Positions 10,893 through 22,250 are shown, numbered from the stretch's first letter. The stretch is DNA of 64,000 nt from Schistocerca nitens (GCF_023898315.1 NC_064622.1:356357234-356421233), one strand, 5' to 3'. Notes: generated by a model from the sequence alone, not told the origin. Numbers and translations are program-made.

Positions 10893-11489
10893 TTACTGGT
10901 GATTCAAAAATGACCTCTGTAACATGGTTGTCCCTTGCAAGAACTGCAATGAAATGTCTAATTTTCTCAAACTGAAGTGAAAGAAAAATTTTCTTTATGC
11001 TTAAGGAGGTGCCAATGTTTTCTCCAGACCTTGCATTGTATGAAAAGAATGCCAAGACAGAGCTTCACTCAGACACTAATGGCCATGGAATAGGTGCAGT
11101 TCTAGCACAAATTAAGGAAGTTGCTGAAAAAGTGATAGCTTATGTTTCCAAAACTTCAAATCTGACAGGAACTACTCTACAACTGAGAAAGAGTGCCTTG
11201 CAGTTGTTTGGGCCATCATCAAATTCCAGCTGAATTTATTTGGCAAACTATTCATCTTTGCGAGAGACCCCATTCATGCTGGCTGACTAGTCTGAAGTAT
11301 CCATCACATCTACTGGCAAGGTAGGTAATGAGGCTTCAGGGTACAATGCCACAGTGGCATACAAAAGCAGATGCAAACACAAGAACACTGACGGTCTTCC
11401 AAGTAATACTTTGGCAGAACACAGCAGTGTGGATGAAATCTCAGTCATTATTGCACTGAATGACATTGCTGCTGAACGGAAAGAAGAAT
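10893..11489 (+). pseudogene. Gypsy-1 RNase H remnant
   Basis: The frame 10,997-11,233 carries FSPDLALYEKNAKTELHSDTNGHGIGAVLAQ, the RNase H start in which family members have TDASxxGIGAVLxQ; the first catalytic aspartate is kept (HSD). It continues TTLQLRKSALQLF (family YSxxExELLAIV). After a frameshift come GWLTSLKYPS and YKSRCKHKNTDGLPSNTL, matching CWLxSLKDPS and YKSGRKHxDADxLSRxPL. The remnant ends at the foldback repeat at 11,490. Confidence 0.8.
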
Positions 11490-12119
11490 CCAGAATGAGA
11501 TTTTCACTGTGTGCGCTGATTGAAACTTCCTGCCCGATTATAACTGTGTGCTGGACCGAGACTCTAACTCGGGACCTTTGCCTTTCACAGGCAAGTGCTC
11601 TACCAACTGAGCTACCCAAGCACGACTCATGCCCCATCCTCACAGCTATACTTCTGCCAGTACCTCATCTCCTACATTTTAAACTTTACAGAAGCTCTCC
11701 TGCGAACCTTCCCGAACTAGCACTCCTGAAAGAAAGGATATTGCAGAGACATGGTTTAGCCACAGCCTGGAGGATGTTTCCACAGCACCGCGAAAGGCAA
11801 AGGTTCCAAGTTCGAGTCTCGGTCCGGCACACAGTTTTAATCTGCCAGGAAGTTTCATATCAGCGCACACTCCGCTGCAGAGTGAAAATCTCATTCTGGA
11901 AACATCCCCCAGGCTGTGGCTAAGCCATGTCTCCGCAATATCCTTTCTTTCAGGAGTGCTAGTTCTGCAAGGTTCGCAGGAGAGCTTCTGTAAAGTTTGG
12001 AAGGTAGGAGACGAGGTACTGGCAGAAGTAAAGCTGTGAGGACGGGGCGTGAGTCGTGCTTGGGTAGCTCAGTTGTTAAAGCACTTGCCCGCGAAAGGTA
12101 AAGGTCCCGAGTTCGAATC
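11490..12119. repeat. tRNA-like foldback repeat, one full unit and one interrupted inverted unit
   Basis: The first unit (11,490-11,899) begins CCAGAATGAGATTTTCACT and ends with the inverted copy AGTGAAAATCTCATTCTGG. Inside is a tRNA-like segment on the minus strand (about 11,549-11,625; TAGCTCAGTTGG as A box and a GAGTTxGAGTC B-box-like core), repeated in the opposite orientation at about 11,785-11,840. From 11,900 the unit restarts in inverse orientation and reaches the same tRNA-like box at 12,060-12,119, where the env-bearing LTR element begins. I recognise the unit as a common locust repeat from memory. Whether it is a SINE-derived foldback or a DNA element is unclear. Confidence 0.75.
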
Positions 12120-12333
12120 TTACAGAGATGGCGACTAACTTCATCGTTCCGATGGCCTGATATAAACTCTTCAGTACTTTCTGTCCACACTAGCACCCTA
12201 CGTCAGAGTCCTGTGGCTATGACCTAAACGCTCATCAATGACTATCTCTGGCTGCCTGCCCACAGCCCATTCCTCAGCCCAAGTCGGCTGCTGATATCCA
12301 CGCTGACTACTGTCACTACTGGGAGCCTAACCT

Positions 12334-12396
<63 letters not shown>

Positions 12397-12912
12397 AGCA
12401 TGCTCCCGAGTTTTTTTTAGCTTTCCTCTTTCGACCCTGCCAGCGCTTGGCATGACATAGCGTTGGATGCAACTTGTCCTTATTTGGTGTTGTTTAAGTA
12501 TTAATTTCATTATTTTTCTTCAGAAGCTGGGTGGAGGGATAAAGGTGCCTCTCCCTATATGGTCACACACTGTGTCTTGAGCCCTTCATTGGCTCCTCAT
12601 GATGTAGTGCTGTCCCCACCAAGGGTCCTCTTTCTCTCCCTCTCCGCTCCCACACTTCTCTCTCTAACCAGAAGTGCTCTCTGTTGATACTTCTAATTAG
12701 CTCCTTACCACAGGTCCCCTACACAGAGCTTCTTTTGTCTCTTTATAGTTTGGAGTCTGTTTCTTTCCTATCATGCACAGCTGCTCAGCAGTTTGGACTT
12801 CCGGCTCGGCTATACAGCTTTACATTTTAACTCACTTAATGTTTACACACTATTTTTGTTGTACTGCCTGAGAACAATTGTAATTAGACTTGGCTTTTTA
12901 ATGCAGTTACAA
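12120..12912 (-). repeat. LTR of the env-bearing element (downstream, 3' LTR)
   Basis: This aligns with 20,484-21,296 over its whole length: tacagagatgg...gactaacttca at one end, gtaattagacttggctttt at the other. It contains a long GA dinucleotide array. The right boundary is either after ggctttt (12,898), where the two LTRs stop matching, or directly beside the polypurine tract (12,912). Confidence 0.85.
12335..12394. repeat. GA microsatellite inside the LTR
   Basis: About 29 GA units occur in the downstream LTR. The upstream LTR has a shorter array with one interruption at the same position, so the array was part of the element and has since changed length. Confidence 0.95.
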
Positions 12913-12925
12913 CACCTCCCCCACC
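12913..12925 (-). promoter_or_regulatory. Polypurine tract of the env-bearing element
   Basis: The minus strand reads GGTGGGGGAGGTG directly upstream of the 3' LTR, the position where plus-strand synthesis is primed in LTR elements. Confidence 0.7.
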
Positions 12926-13329
12926 ATGAAAATTGACGTTACTCCTCAGAGTAGCGTCAATTGTGACTTTCTTTTTATTACATGTTTTACAGATTTTACA
13001 TTCGTTTGTTATTCAGCACTTGACGTGTTATATTTTCATTACACACATGGTGCTCTCAAGCCCATTGAGCCTTTGGCAAATCACAATTACATTATACATG
13101 CATAACATACATTAATACATAAAATTATATCAGAATACAGTTTCATTAAACATTGATACATACAATTATACAGTTTTCATTAAACATTGGTAAATACAAT
13201 TACATTTTAAATACAACTTCATTAAGCATGGACAAGAATATTGAACATTGATAGTGACATTTCACATTTCATAAGGTAACTTTTATTTTAAAATTACACT
13301 TTTGGTATACATATTTTTATCATTTACTG

Positions 13330-15312
13330 TTATTTAACATCTGTTTCTGAACAAAACTGCCTCTCCTTGAACTTTTCCCCACATTCATGTATTACTACAT
13401 CTTCAGTCCCTTTATTACTTTGTCTTCGAGTTAAACTAGTTTCTGGGTATTGGTTTACAATGGTGTTTCTTATGCATACTTTACTACAACAATCACTATC
13501 TTCAAAATATTTCCATATGCTCTTAAAACAGTCTTTGCAACATCTATATTGTTTTCAACAGCATGTTATTATAATAAGGATAATTACTGCTACTGATACA
13601 TACATGGTTACGGAATAGTGTGTGAAATACCTGGAATATTTCAGTTCTTCCTCCTGTCTCTCTGCCATTCTCTGGATATCATCCAATATTTTCCCTGCGA
13701 CTTGAATCGTCTGACTTCGTTACTACACGATCCAATGGTAAATCTAATGTTAACATTGAGACATTTCACTTTTCTTCGTTTACAATACAACAATCGAATT
13801 CTAGTTTAATCTGCGATATTATGTCTTCCTTTGTTACATTACTCTGTCTGTTTGTATGAACACTCTGGTTCCATATCCCTTACATTTACTATAGAAACTT
13901 ATTTTGCCTTCCCCTTTCATTATTAGGTCCTTTGGTGATTCCTTTCCACATAGTACCGTTATGCCTTCTTCCTTAGGAGCTATGTATAACCAACCATTAC
14001 TATTTAGATGGGACCAAAGGCTCTGATTCAATGCAACTACTTTTCGCACACAATCTTCCGGAATTTTTCTTACTGACTGCAACAACTTGGCTTCACTTCG
14101 TGTTCAAATGTTGATAGCAAGGCAAATGACTATCTGCACAGTCACCTATTCTTACTTAGTTCTTTGCACTTTAGTTGATCCGCAGAAAGTTTGGCGTATT
14201 GCCGTTTGGATTCATCTATCAGTAAGAATTTTTTTCTGGCTGTATGTACACGTTATCTCCCCTTCATCTCTGGGATCTCTTTAGGTAATGAAAGTACTCT
14301 ATAGGTTGATATTATTATTATCATCATCTATCAAAGGAATGTTAATTACATACCTTAGTATGCTACCCAAAATGAAAACATCTAAATCAATTATTCTTAA
14401 TAATAAGTAACCTGAGTATTCAGCTAGAGGAACAGGAATCATTACATTTTTTAGTTCACCCCGTATTAAACCTAAGTACTTTACAATTTGGACTGGGTTA
14501 ATGATGTGAGGCCGCAGTATTCCCTTTTGAGCATTTACTATAGTATTTATCATTTGTTCGTATTCCTCCTCAATTTAGCCAATCACGGCCGCTAATTGTA
14601 ATACCTGTTCTGTCACTGTGGCAAAGGACGCTACACGTTTGTAACCCATGTCTGTTTCTTTTACATATTCTCTCATGAACCATTCTAACCTTTGCATGCC
14701 TGTTTTTAAAACATCTTCGTTTGATTCTAACATACCCACTGTCCTGTTCACTCATGCCAATGTGTCCCTTATTACTGCCACCTGTTCCTTTGTTAACATC
14801 AGCAACCCTTCTGAGTTCTCTTCCATAGTGTTTATTCTTTCTTTATAGTATGCTGCATCTGCTTCATCCAATGTCCTGAAAAGTATTTTACTCACCTGCC
14901 CAAGAAAGTTGAATACTCCTCTCTTCCATCCGGTTTCATGTTTCGTCATCTGTTGTACTGATTGTTGCAAACCCGTGATCTTTTCCACTCGATGTGTTAC
15001 TTGTTGATCTATTAACCTACACTCTATTAATCCTACGTTTAGTTGTTTTAATGTCTCTTGGCGCCTTTGTACCACTGCCCTACCATATCTTTCCGCCTTC
15101 TGAAACCTCTCTATTATTGCATCTAGATTCACATACGTAACTATTCTCCATGTGGTACTATATATTTCTACTGTTCCTGTATTATCATAATATAATCCTG
15201 ATGAGATCAGAAACTGTATCACTTGAAAATCATTCGTTGCATACTCTGATGCAGTGATGTTGTATGTTGCTACCACTATGATGAGTTGCACAACTTGCCA
15301 CTTGAATGCCAT
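13330..15312 (-). pseudogene. Envelope-like protein, baculovirus F / errantivirus type, broken
   Basis: The frame begins with a hydrophobic signal-like N terminus (MAFKWQVVQLIIVV) and continues for 186 codons. Around codon 125-140 it has a basic residue pair followed by GVFNFLGQVSKILF, resembling the cleavage site and fusion peptide of F-type envelope proteins, then an acidic LDEADA stretch. The same frame continues beyond an in-frame stop at 14,752. A later portion (13,834-14,085) has WLYIAPKE and CKGYGT motifs typical of the ectodomain's second half. Near 13,560-13,610 a hydrophobic stretch (VSVAVIILIIIT) followed by cysteines would be the membrane anchor. At least three stops and frame changes make it nonfunctional. 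The family fuses host and viral membranes; here it is only a relic. Confidence 0.8.
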
Positions 15313-15497
15313 ACCTGAAATTTAAAAGAACTGTTTCAACCTATTGGCATGTACTTTTGTTTCCTTATTTCTCTTGGTTTTTATTACTACATTAGGACCT
15401 TCCATTTTTAATACTTCAAATGGACCTCTCCATTGCGAATCTAATTTTCAAGATGTACCACGTCTCACCAACTCATCGTGTAGTAGCACTTTATCTC

Positions 15498-16484
15498 CTA
15501 CCTTGAATTCTGCTTCATGTCACACTGTCCTTTACTGATTTTCTTACTCCTTGTAATCGAGTCTCTAGCCACTCTGTGGGCTTCCTGCATTCTCGCTCTT
15601 AGCCTATTTACATACGATTCATAATCATAACTTACCGGTTGTGTTTCCCACTGTAGTACTCCTGGTACGTTGACCTTTCTTCCATATAATAGTTTGAATG
15701 GTGTGTAACCTGTGCTGCTGTGTGGTGTAGTGTTGAACACAAAAATTGCATATGGCACCCATTTTTCCCAAGAACTTTGATCGCCTGTTACAAAGTGTGT
15801 GAGGTACTCTAAAAGTGTTCTATGATTTCTTTCTAGTACACCATTTGATTCTGGGTGGTAAGCTGTGTTATGTATATGCTTAACCCTCAACAATTTACAC
15901 TCTCTTTTAAAAACGTCACTCAGAAAATTCGAACCTTGATCCATTAACAAGACTGATCGAATTCCATATCTTAATACAATGTTTTCCACAAACACTTCAG
16001 CTACCATTTCGTCATATTGTTTTTCAATTGGAACTGCTAAGGTAAACTTACTTAAGTCATTCTGAAATGTTAACATGTACCTTTTTCCTGTACTGGATAC
16101 ATCTAGAGGACCCACTATATCCATCGCGCATTTTTTAAATACTGTTTCTGCTGTGTCTGTAATTTCTAATGGCATCCTTGTTTTCATCTGTGTGTTTTTA
16201 TTCTTTTGACATGATGGACATTTCCTAATGTAGTTTTCAATGTCACGCTTCACTCTGCACCACTGCTTGTACGCTTTGATTCTTTCAAGTGTCTTGTGCA
16301 TTCCATGGTGATCTCTCAAGGGATTATCATGCATTTCTTTTAGTATATTCTCCTTTTCCTCAGGACTAAATTCCTCTTTGCTATCTGTTTCCTGTTCTAT
16401 TTCAGCCGATACTTGCACTTGCCGCATGTTTGTGGAACTTTGTTCCCCTCTTGCCTGTGCTACAGAGATCTTCTCTGTCTCCAT
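15498..16484 (-). pseudogene. Integrase region of the env-bearing element
   Basis: This 328-codon open frame holds a complete integrase core. The zinc-binding HHCC region is at about residues 55-95 (DHHGMHKT ... CPSCQ). The catalytic residues are in AMDIVGP, LMDQGSNF and GVLERNHRTL, with 35 residues between the second aspartate and the glutamate. The WEKWVPYAIFVFNTTPHSSTGYTPFKLLYGR block and a C-terminal region follow. It lies in the same frame as the RT/RNase H frame upstream, separated by one stop at 16,488, so it is the C-terminal part of a pol polyprotein rather than a separate gene. Confidence 0.9.
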
Positions 16485-16487
16485 ATT

Positions 16488-17609
16488 CTACTTCACATCT
16501 ATCTCTTCCTTCACTTCATGCCTTATTCTGCTTAGAGCATCCGCATTACTATTTAGCTTTCCTGGCTTGTATATTACCTCATAATCATATTCCTCGAGCT
16601 TCAGTCTCCACTTCAGGAGTCTTGAACTCGGATCTTTGACACTAAATATCCACGTTAGTGGCTTATGGTCTGTCACCACAGTAAACTTTCGGCCATAGAC
16701 ATATGGTCTGAACAGTTTTACCACACACACTATAGCCAACAATTCCTTTTCCGTTGTACTATAGTTCAGTTCTGCTTTGTTCAGCACTCTGGATGCATAT
16801 GCAATGGGCAAGTCTTCGCCAACCTTCTTTTCTTGCGACAACATGGGTCCCAAGGCTGCATTACTCACATCCGTTGTGATGATAAACGGTTTCGTAAAAT
16901 CAGGGTATTGAAGTAGCGGAGGGTTTATCAGTTTCTCCTTCAGCTCCTCAATTGCATTGTTCTGTTGTTCGCCCCACTGGTACTCCACTCGTTTCTTTAA
17001 GAGCTCATGGAGAGGTTTCGCAATTTTGCTAAAGTTTGCAATGAAACACTGGTAATAACCTATTAATCCGAGAAACCCTTTTAATTGTTTGGTTGCTCTA
17101 GGTTGTGCGAAGAACTTCACCTTCTCCACTTTTGCCATACCCAGTGATATTCCTTTGTCAGTAATACAGTGACTTACGAAGATTACCTCCTTTCTCCGGG
17201 ATCCACACTTGTCTGGTTGCAGCTTCAAATAGTGCTCTTGCAACATGTCAAATATTTTCCAGAGCTTTTTGTTATGCTCCTGCACGTTTTTCCCATACCA
17301 AACTATGTCATCTAAATATACAAAACATTTCACACCTTGCAAACCTGCCAAGACTGTGTTCATCAGTCTCTGGAAACATCCTGGGGCTCCCTTCAATCCC
17401 ATCAGCATTCTCCTATATTCATAATGTTGATAGTTCGAACTAAACACAGTTTTTTCTCTGTCCTCATCTGTCAGTATGTGAGGGTATCCGCTTGCAAGGT
17501 CAAGCGTCAAGAAGTATTTTGCTTGCCCTAGCTGGTCCAAAATATCAGAGATATTTGGTAGTGGAAACACATTGCCTACAGTGATGTCATTTAATTTTCT
17601 GTAGTCCAC
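16488..17609 (-). pseudogene. RT palm/thumb and RNase H of the env-bearing element
   Basis: This 373-codon frame starts within the RT at MDYRKLNDITVGNVFPLP, then LTLDLASGY (motif A) and FVYLDDIVWYG (catalytic YLDD). RNase H follows with all expected acidic residues: ITTDVSNAALG, YSTTEKELLAI, VVTDHKPL and NADALSRI. The N-terminal RT part lies upstream in other frames (17,720-18,208), so a frameshift separates them. The frame ends in a TAG one codon before the integrase frame. Confidence 0.92.
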
Positions 17610-17719
17610 TGTGATTCTCCATTTCTGCTTGCCACTGGCATCAAACTTCTTAGGAACAGTGCGTTCCAGGCGCTCTTACTTTCAACAATTATGTCGTCTT
17701 TTAACATCTATTTGCTCTT

Positions 17720-18208
17720 TTAGACTTCCTTTTGCACTTCAGGGATCCTATACGGCCTAGCATTTACTACCTTCCCTGCATGTTCGGGCGCAATTGGTAT
17801 TCTGTGCTTCACTGCGTAAGTATAGGACAATTTGTCTCCTGGTAGATGAAAAACATCTCCGTACTCCGCGCAAATCTCTACTAGAGCGCTTTTCTCTTCA
17901 GCGTTCAAGTGATCCACTCTTAACTGCCTTCGCAACACACTAGCACGACTTTCCGTCTTTGCTAAGATGTCTGTGCTACCTTTTACTTCGCATACTTTTA
18001 TAAGTCTTTCTAATTCTTCTGTCACTAACCTGACATTTCCTAACTGAACTCTGTCCTCTGACATGTTCAATGCACTCACTATGCATTTACTATTTCGCAC
18101 TTTTACTAAAGATTCAGGTAAATGCACCCCTTGTGCAATCTCCTGCCTTGGAATAATCATCTCTTTTTTGATTCCCCATGGTACATTTCCTTCCATCTTC
18201 AATAACAT
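17720..18208 (-). pseudogene. Pol linker and RT fingers of the env-bearing element
   Basis: The frame contains EYGDVFHLPGDKLSYTYAVKHRI and PYRIPEVQKEV, the typical Ty3/Gypsy block before RT (F-x-x-PGDxL and YRxPxxxxxxV). It stops at 17,720; between there and 17,610 the protein continues in other frames (MLKDDIIVES, NGESQWTT), showing small indels. Confidence 0.8.
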
Positions 18209-18420
18209 TATTTTTTCCTCTCTGGGCCCTATTTCCCCGCCTACTTCTGAATCTGATTCGATCTCATACCCCTTTGGTTCCTCCTCTACTATTAAGGATA
18301 TATCTCGCCCTATCAGTCTTATTACTTTACCGGCATAATCTAACTTGACTCTATCTCGAAATTTCTGTCAATTAATCCGTCATATGGAATATCTAGTCCT
18401 CTCCCACACACATGAAATTT

Positions 18421-18696
18421 CTATCCTACTTTCTCTGTACCATCCACACTTAAGTGTATCTGTACCGTGCCTATTGTACTGATGGTTTCACTGGTCATGC
18501 CTTTTAGCTGGAGCCGTTCTGCTTCATTAATTCTAAGTGCACTTTTTACTGGGATATTTGTTCTCTTGAGCAAACACAACTGTGCTCCAGTGTCTATTAA
18601 TAACTTCAAATACCTCTTTAACGCTATGCAATACAATATTAAAACATCATTCTTTGTTCGACAGTCGATTACCCTAATTGTGGGTTTACCTATCAC
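18421..18696 (-). pseudogene. Retroviral-type aspartic protease of the env-bearing element
   Basis: The frame holds the active-site motif LLIDTGAQLCLLK, typical of retrotransposon proteases. Upstream it overlaps the end of gag in a different frame, so pol was probably expressed by ribosomal frameshifting, a common arrangement in this group. Downstream the reading continues in pieces to the RT linker. Confidence 0.8.
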
Positions 18697-18727
18697 AACA
18701 AGGCCCGACTGTGCGGCCAGCCGCCCC

Positions 18728-19803
18728 TTAGTTTCCCTGCACCACTTTGCCAGTTTTACTAGATACTGGCACCCTGCCTTTTATCCAGGCGTGCCAGGGC
18801 CCTTCATGACAGTCTTTAGCGTAGTGGCCCTGCCGCTTACACTTGCGGGCTACGTCTTTTACCCTTGTACACGGAACTCCACAGTTCCCTGGTAGGTTAC
18901 ATTGCGGGCATCTCCACGGCCATAACCCTCCATCAGTTTCTCTATGATTTCCTCTGAAATATTTTATGTCTATTGGATGAACCTTCCTTAGCCTCACCCA
19001 GCATTCTGCATTTGTATGTCCCGGCTTGTCACCCCCATAGCAAAAGTTTGTGAATTCTTTGCCCGTCATTGCCTGTACTCTGCCCTCAGACCTGTTCTTC
19101 CTACACTTGCATGCAATGTGACCTCTCAACCCACATGTGAAACATTTCAATTCTTTAGTATCTCTAGCACTCTTCACCGCTTCCTTTCCTCGGTTAAAGG
19201 TCACCCGCGAGGCTAGTCCACACTCTTTCATGGACAGTATTGCACTCTCTTCTTGCAGTGCTAACTCCACTGCTGCTGCTAGCCTCTACTTCTCACTATT
19301 GTTTGGATTCTATCGTTGCTTAAACCTTGTATAAAACAGGCTTGAATTGAGCAGTTCTATTGCGCCCTTTAACTTATCTCTGGCCGCGACTCTGCTTACT
19401 GCCTCCCCAAAATCTCTCTGCATCTTGTCAGTTCCGCTTGTCCATATTGCAATTGGCTCTCCCTGTCCCTGTCTTGCTTGAAAAATCTTGTACGTGTAAT
19501 AGTCAATGGTATGCTTACTCACATAGTTTTCTTCTAGAACACATTTCACTTCCTGCCACATACCCATGCGTTCATGCACTTGCAGTCTCGATCTGGCCTC
19601 ACCAGTTATTTTTGCTTTAACAAATTTCAGTAATGTTTCATGTTCCTCTGGCTTTACTAGCTCAAATGCCACATCCACATTCTCAATAAATTCTCTGAGA
19701 TCCATTTTATTCCCTTCGAACACTTTCGACATGATACACAATGCGTCCTTAACTTATATCTTACTGCTATTGGAGGACGACGGAGCTTCGTTAATCTTGG
19801 GCA
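18728..19803 (-). pseudogene. Gag of the env-bearing element
   Basis: Gag starts at the ATG of MPKINEAPSSSN (19,803). One in-frame TAA follows at about 19,753, then 143 codons of capsid-like sequence (IENVDVAFELV, ARSRLQVH, KIFQARQGQGEPIAIW, typical of errantiviral gag). Another in-frame stop is at 19,310. After 19,270 the same frame carries cysteine knuckles: CFTCGLRGHIACKC, CYGGDKPGHTNAEC, CPQCNLPGNCGVPC and CKRQGHYAKDC. Two nonsense codons make it noncoding. Confidence 0.85.
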
Positions 19804-20483
19804 TCTTACCAACTTAACTATGTTACGATTTAAGGTGCGTCATTTGGTCTGTTGATCCACGCTGTCTTTGTGACCGTGCTGCTGTGATGCGTCATCCGCT
19901 GCTCTGCTAGGCTGTGCCAACCCCGTCGCTCGCCTTGGCTGCCGCTGCTATGGCTGCTCGGTCTGTATCACTGGTCTCGAATGCTGGCTGCTTAGGCACC
20001 CCTGTGCCTTGTCACTCTGCGTTGTGCTGCTGCTGTCCTGCTTTGCCCTGGACCCGCGAGGACTACGTTTCTGGACTCTGCAAAAGTGGGGCTACTAATG
20101 CTGAAAGTTGCGAGTCGCCACAACTTTCTGCCAGTTGCCACAGCCGCAGTAGCACAATCTACTGACTCCTACTTCCTAATTGCCTACGTGCCTTTGTGGT
20201 ACCCCACACCTAGCACATAAAGTTTTATTTATGTCGTGTCCGAAGTGTGGGTTTTGCAAGGGATTGGGCGACATAGTTTGTGAAAGGGATTTAGCCCGTT
20301 GACCTTAGTGAGAGGGAGACTTTGATCTGGCTAAGGTGATGAAATCCCTGGTGTGAAGGTACAAGGCTAGGAAGTGGGTGGAATTAAACTCTTGCGGGCG
20401 TTACACAAGTTCTAGTTTATTCAGAAAGGAATACAGATCACCCTAACTGCGTATTGATTATACCTACAGAATGGCCAAGCCTA
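19804..20483 (-). other. 5' leader of the env-bearing element
   Basis: This untranslated stretch lies between the 5' LTR and gag. It includes AATAAA-like words on the minus strand at about 20,220 and 20,415. Just beside the LTR the minus strand reads AGGCTTGGCCATTCTG, the position of a primer-binding site, but I could not assign a tRNA. Confidence 0.55.
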
Positions 20484-20697
20484 TTACAGAGATGGTGACT
20501 AACTTCACCGTTCTGACAGCCTGATAGAAACTCTTCAGTACTTTCTGTCCACACTAGCACCCTACGTCAGAGTCCTGCGACTATGACCTAAACGCTCATC
20601 AGTAACTATCTCCGGCTGCCTGCCCACAGCCCGCTCCTCAGCCCAAGTCGGCTGCTGCTATCCCCACTGACTACTGTCGCTACCGGGAGCCTAACCT

Positions 20698-20747
<50 letters not shown>

Positions 20748-21296
20748 CAGCATGCTCCCGAGTTTTTTTAGCTCTTCCATTTCGACCCTGCCAGCACTTG
20801 GCATGACGTAGCGCTGAATGCAACTTGTCCTTATTTGGTATTGTTTAAGTATTAATTTCATTATTTTTCTTCAGAAGCTGGATGGAGGGATAGAGGTGCC
20901 TCTCTCTATATAGTCATGCACTGTGTCCTGAGCCCTTCATTGGCTCCTCATGACTTAGTGCTGTCCCCACCAAGGGTCCTCTTTCTTTCTCTCTCCACTC
21001 CCAGACTTCTCTCTCTAACCAGAAGTGCTCTCTGTTGATACTCCTAATTAGCTGCTTATCACAGGTCCCCTACACTGAGCTTCTTTTGTCTCTTTATAGC
21101 TTGGAGTCTGTTTACTTTCCTACCATGTGCAGCTGCTCAGCAGTTTGGACTTCCGGCTTGGCTATCCAGCTGCGTTGTGTTTCTTCATGACCCCTCTGCC
21201 ACGCCCAGCGACCTACTTTACATTTTAACTTACTTAATGTTTACATACTATTTCCATCGTACTGCCTGAGAATGATTGTAATTAGACTTGGCTTTT
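20484..21296 (-). repeat. LTR of the env-bearing element (upstream, 5' LTR)
   Basis: This is the direct repeat of 12,120-12,912. It carries about 45 bp (around 21,172-21,216) absent from the other LTR, and many single differences. Its right edge passes abruptly into gypsy-1 integrase at 21,297. Confidence 0.85.
20699..20741. repeat. GA microsatellite inside the LTR
   Basis: A GA array shorter than its counterpart at 12,335-12,394, interrupted once near its right end. Confidence 0.95.
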
Positions 21297-22250
21297 GAGA
21301 CCATGTTTCAACTGATCTATTAGACACTATGCAAACCGCTGTAAGGAATGCCAATTATGGAAATTTGTGCTGTAATTACCACTGGGTTGTACAATACTGG
21401 TTCTGACTGCAGCAGTGTTATTCCACTGGATTGGAACTGACCTCTTGGTGAGGTTCCCACAATCAACAAGTGGTAATCAAAGGATAACAGTCCGCAGTGA
21501 CTACCTCACCTGCTACACTGGCATCAAAGTTGTGATGACTGTCGAAGCTACAGAAGTTGTAAGGTTCCTTGTAAAAGCCATCATTTTGAAGCGTGGAGCA
21601 CCCTGTGTGATGATCTCTGATCATGGAAAACTTCTCCAGTCGAGATTCGTATCGAGTAATTTCACACTGTAACATCTCCCATGGGAGGTCAGCTACCTAC
21701 TACCCACAGAACATCACCCATGAGAGGAGCTACCTACTACCCACAAATGAATGGTCTCTCCAAATGCTTTAGTAAGGTGCTAGAAGATATGATCTCAGTG
21801 TACACTGAAATTGAGAAGAGACATTGTACCATTAGCATATGAACAGAGAAGAATGACGCTACAGGCCTCACACCGTTCTGCCTGTTCCATAGTCACAAAA
21901 CTGAAATGACAACGGATATACTGTTCTCAACACCAGGAATGAAGAAGCAAGAGACACGGCTCACACAGAGTCAATGGATACCCAAGAGGAGGACCATGAG
22001 GGCTTTAACATCAGGTACTAGTCAAGAGGACAGCCTGGAATACTTGATATGGGTTTTTACACCTGTGTAGAAAGTAGGGCGATTGGAAAAATTTCAAAAA
22101 CAATGAACTATACCATATCTTTGTCAGTTGTACATATCACAAGTCGAGATTTAGGTCCCCTTGTCAAGAAGACAGAAGTACAGAGATGTCACTCACATCC
22201 TTCATATGAAGCCCTGCTAAAGTCATGCAGTGTAGATCAACAATAAGGGC
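21297..22250 (+). pseudogene. Gypsy-1 integrase remnant
   Basis: The remnant includes part of the zinc region (NRCKECQ), the core blocks GTDLLVRFPQSTSGNQRITV and VRSDYLTCYTG (first aspartate) and VVRFLVKAIILKRGAPCVMISDHG (second aspartate). A C-terminal stretch with KVGRLEKF and DVTHILHMKPC matches the family's GPY-type tail. A short tandem duplication occurs at 21,685-21,745. About 100 residues expected between the RNase H end (11,480) and this point are missing, so DNA was lost when the insert at 11,490-21,296 arose. Confidence 0.8.

Larger units (their letters stand above)
12120..21296 (-). mobile_element. Env-bearing Ty3/Gypsy LTR retrotransposon (errantivirus-like), degraded
   Basis: Two direct repeats of about 0.8 kb flank gag, protease, RT, RNase H, integrase and env-like reading frames, all on the minus strand in that order. 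A polypurine tract adjoins the downstream LTR. The arrangement matches insect endogenous retroviruses of the Metaviridae. All coding parts carry stops or frameshifts, and the LTRs differ at many positions including a length difference of about 45 bp, so the copy is old and inactive. The left edge interrupts the foldback repeat, but the continuation expected beyond the right edge is missing. Confidence 0.9.
6640..22250 (+). mobile_element. Gypsy-1: old Ty3/Gypsy element, cut into pieces by later insertions
   Basis: Remnants of gag knuckle (6,880), protease (7,200), RT (9,301-10,008), RNase H (10,893-11,480) and integrase (21,300-22,250) occur in canonical Ty3/Gypsy order on the plus strand. 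They are interrupted by mariner-1, mariner-2, a foldback repeat and an env-bearing LTR element. The reading of the RT resumes in phase after each mariner is passed over. No LTRs were identified. Stops and frameshifts are frequent, so this is the oldest layer in this part of the window. Outer limits are approximate. Confidence 0.75.

Noticed and set aside
11549-11625. Possible true tRNA gene
   Set aside because: A- and B-box-like sequences are present, but the segment is repeated in opposite orientations inside a foldback repeat and has base changes in the stems, so it is a tRNA-derived repeat.
12242-12510. Frames with long SLSLSL runs
   Set aside because: Translation of the GA microsatellite in the LTR.
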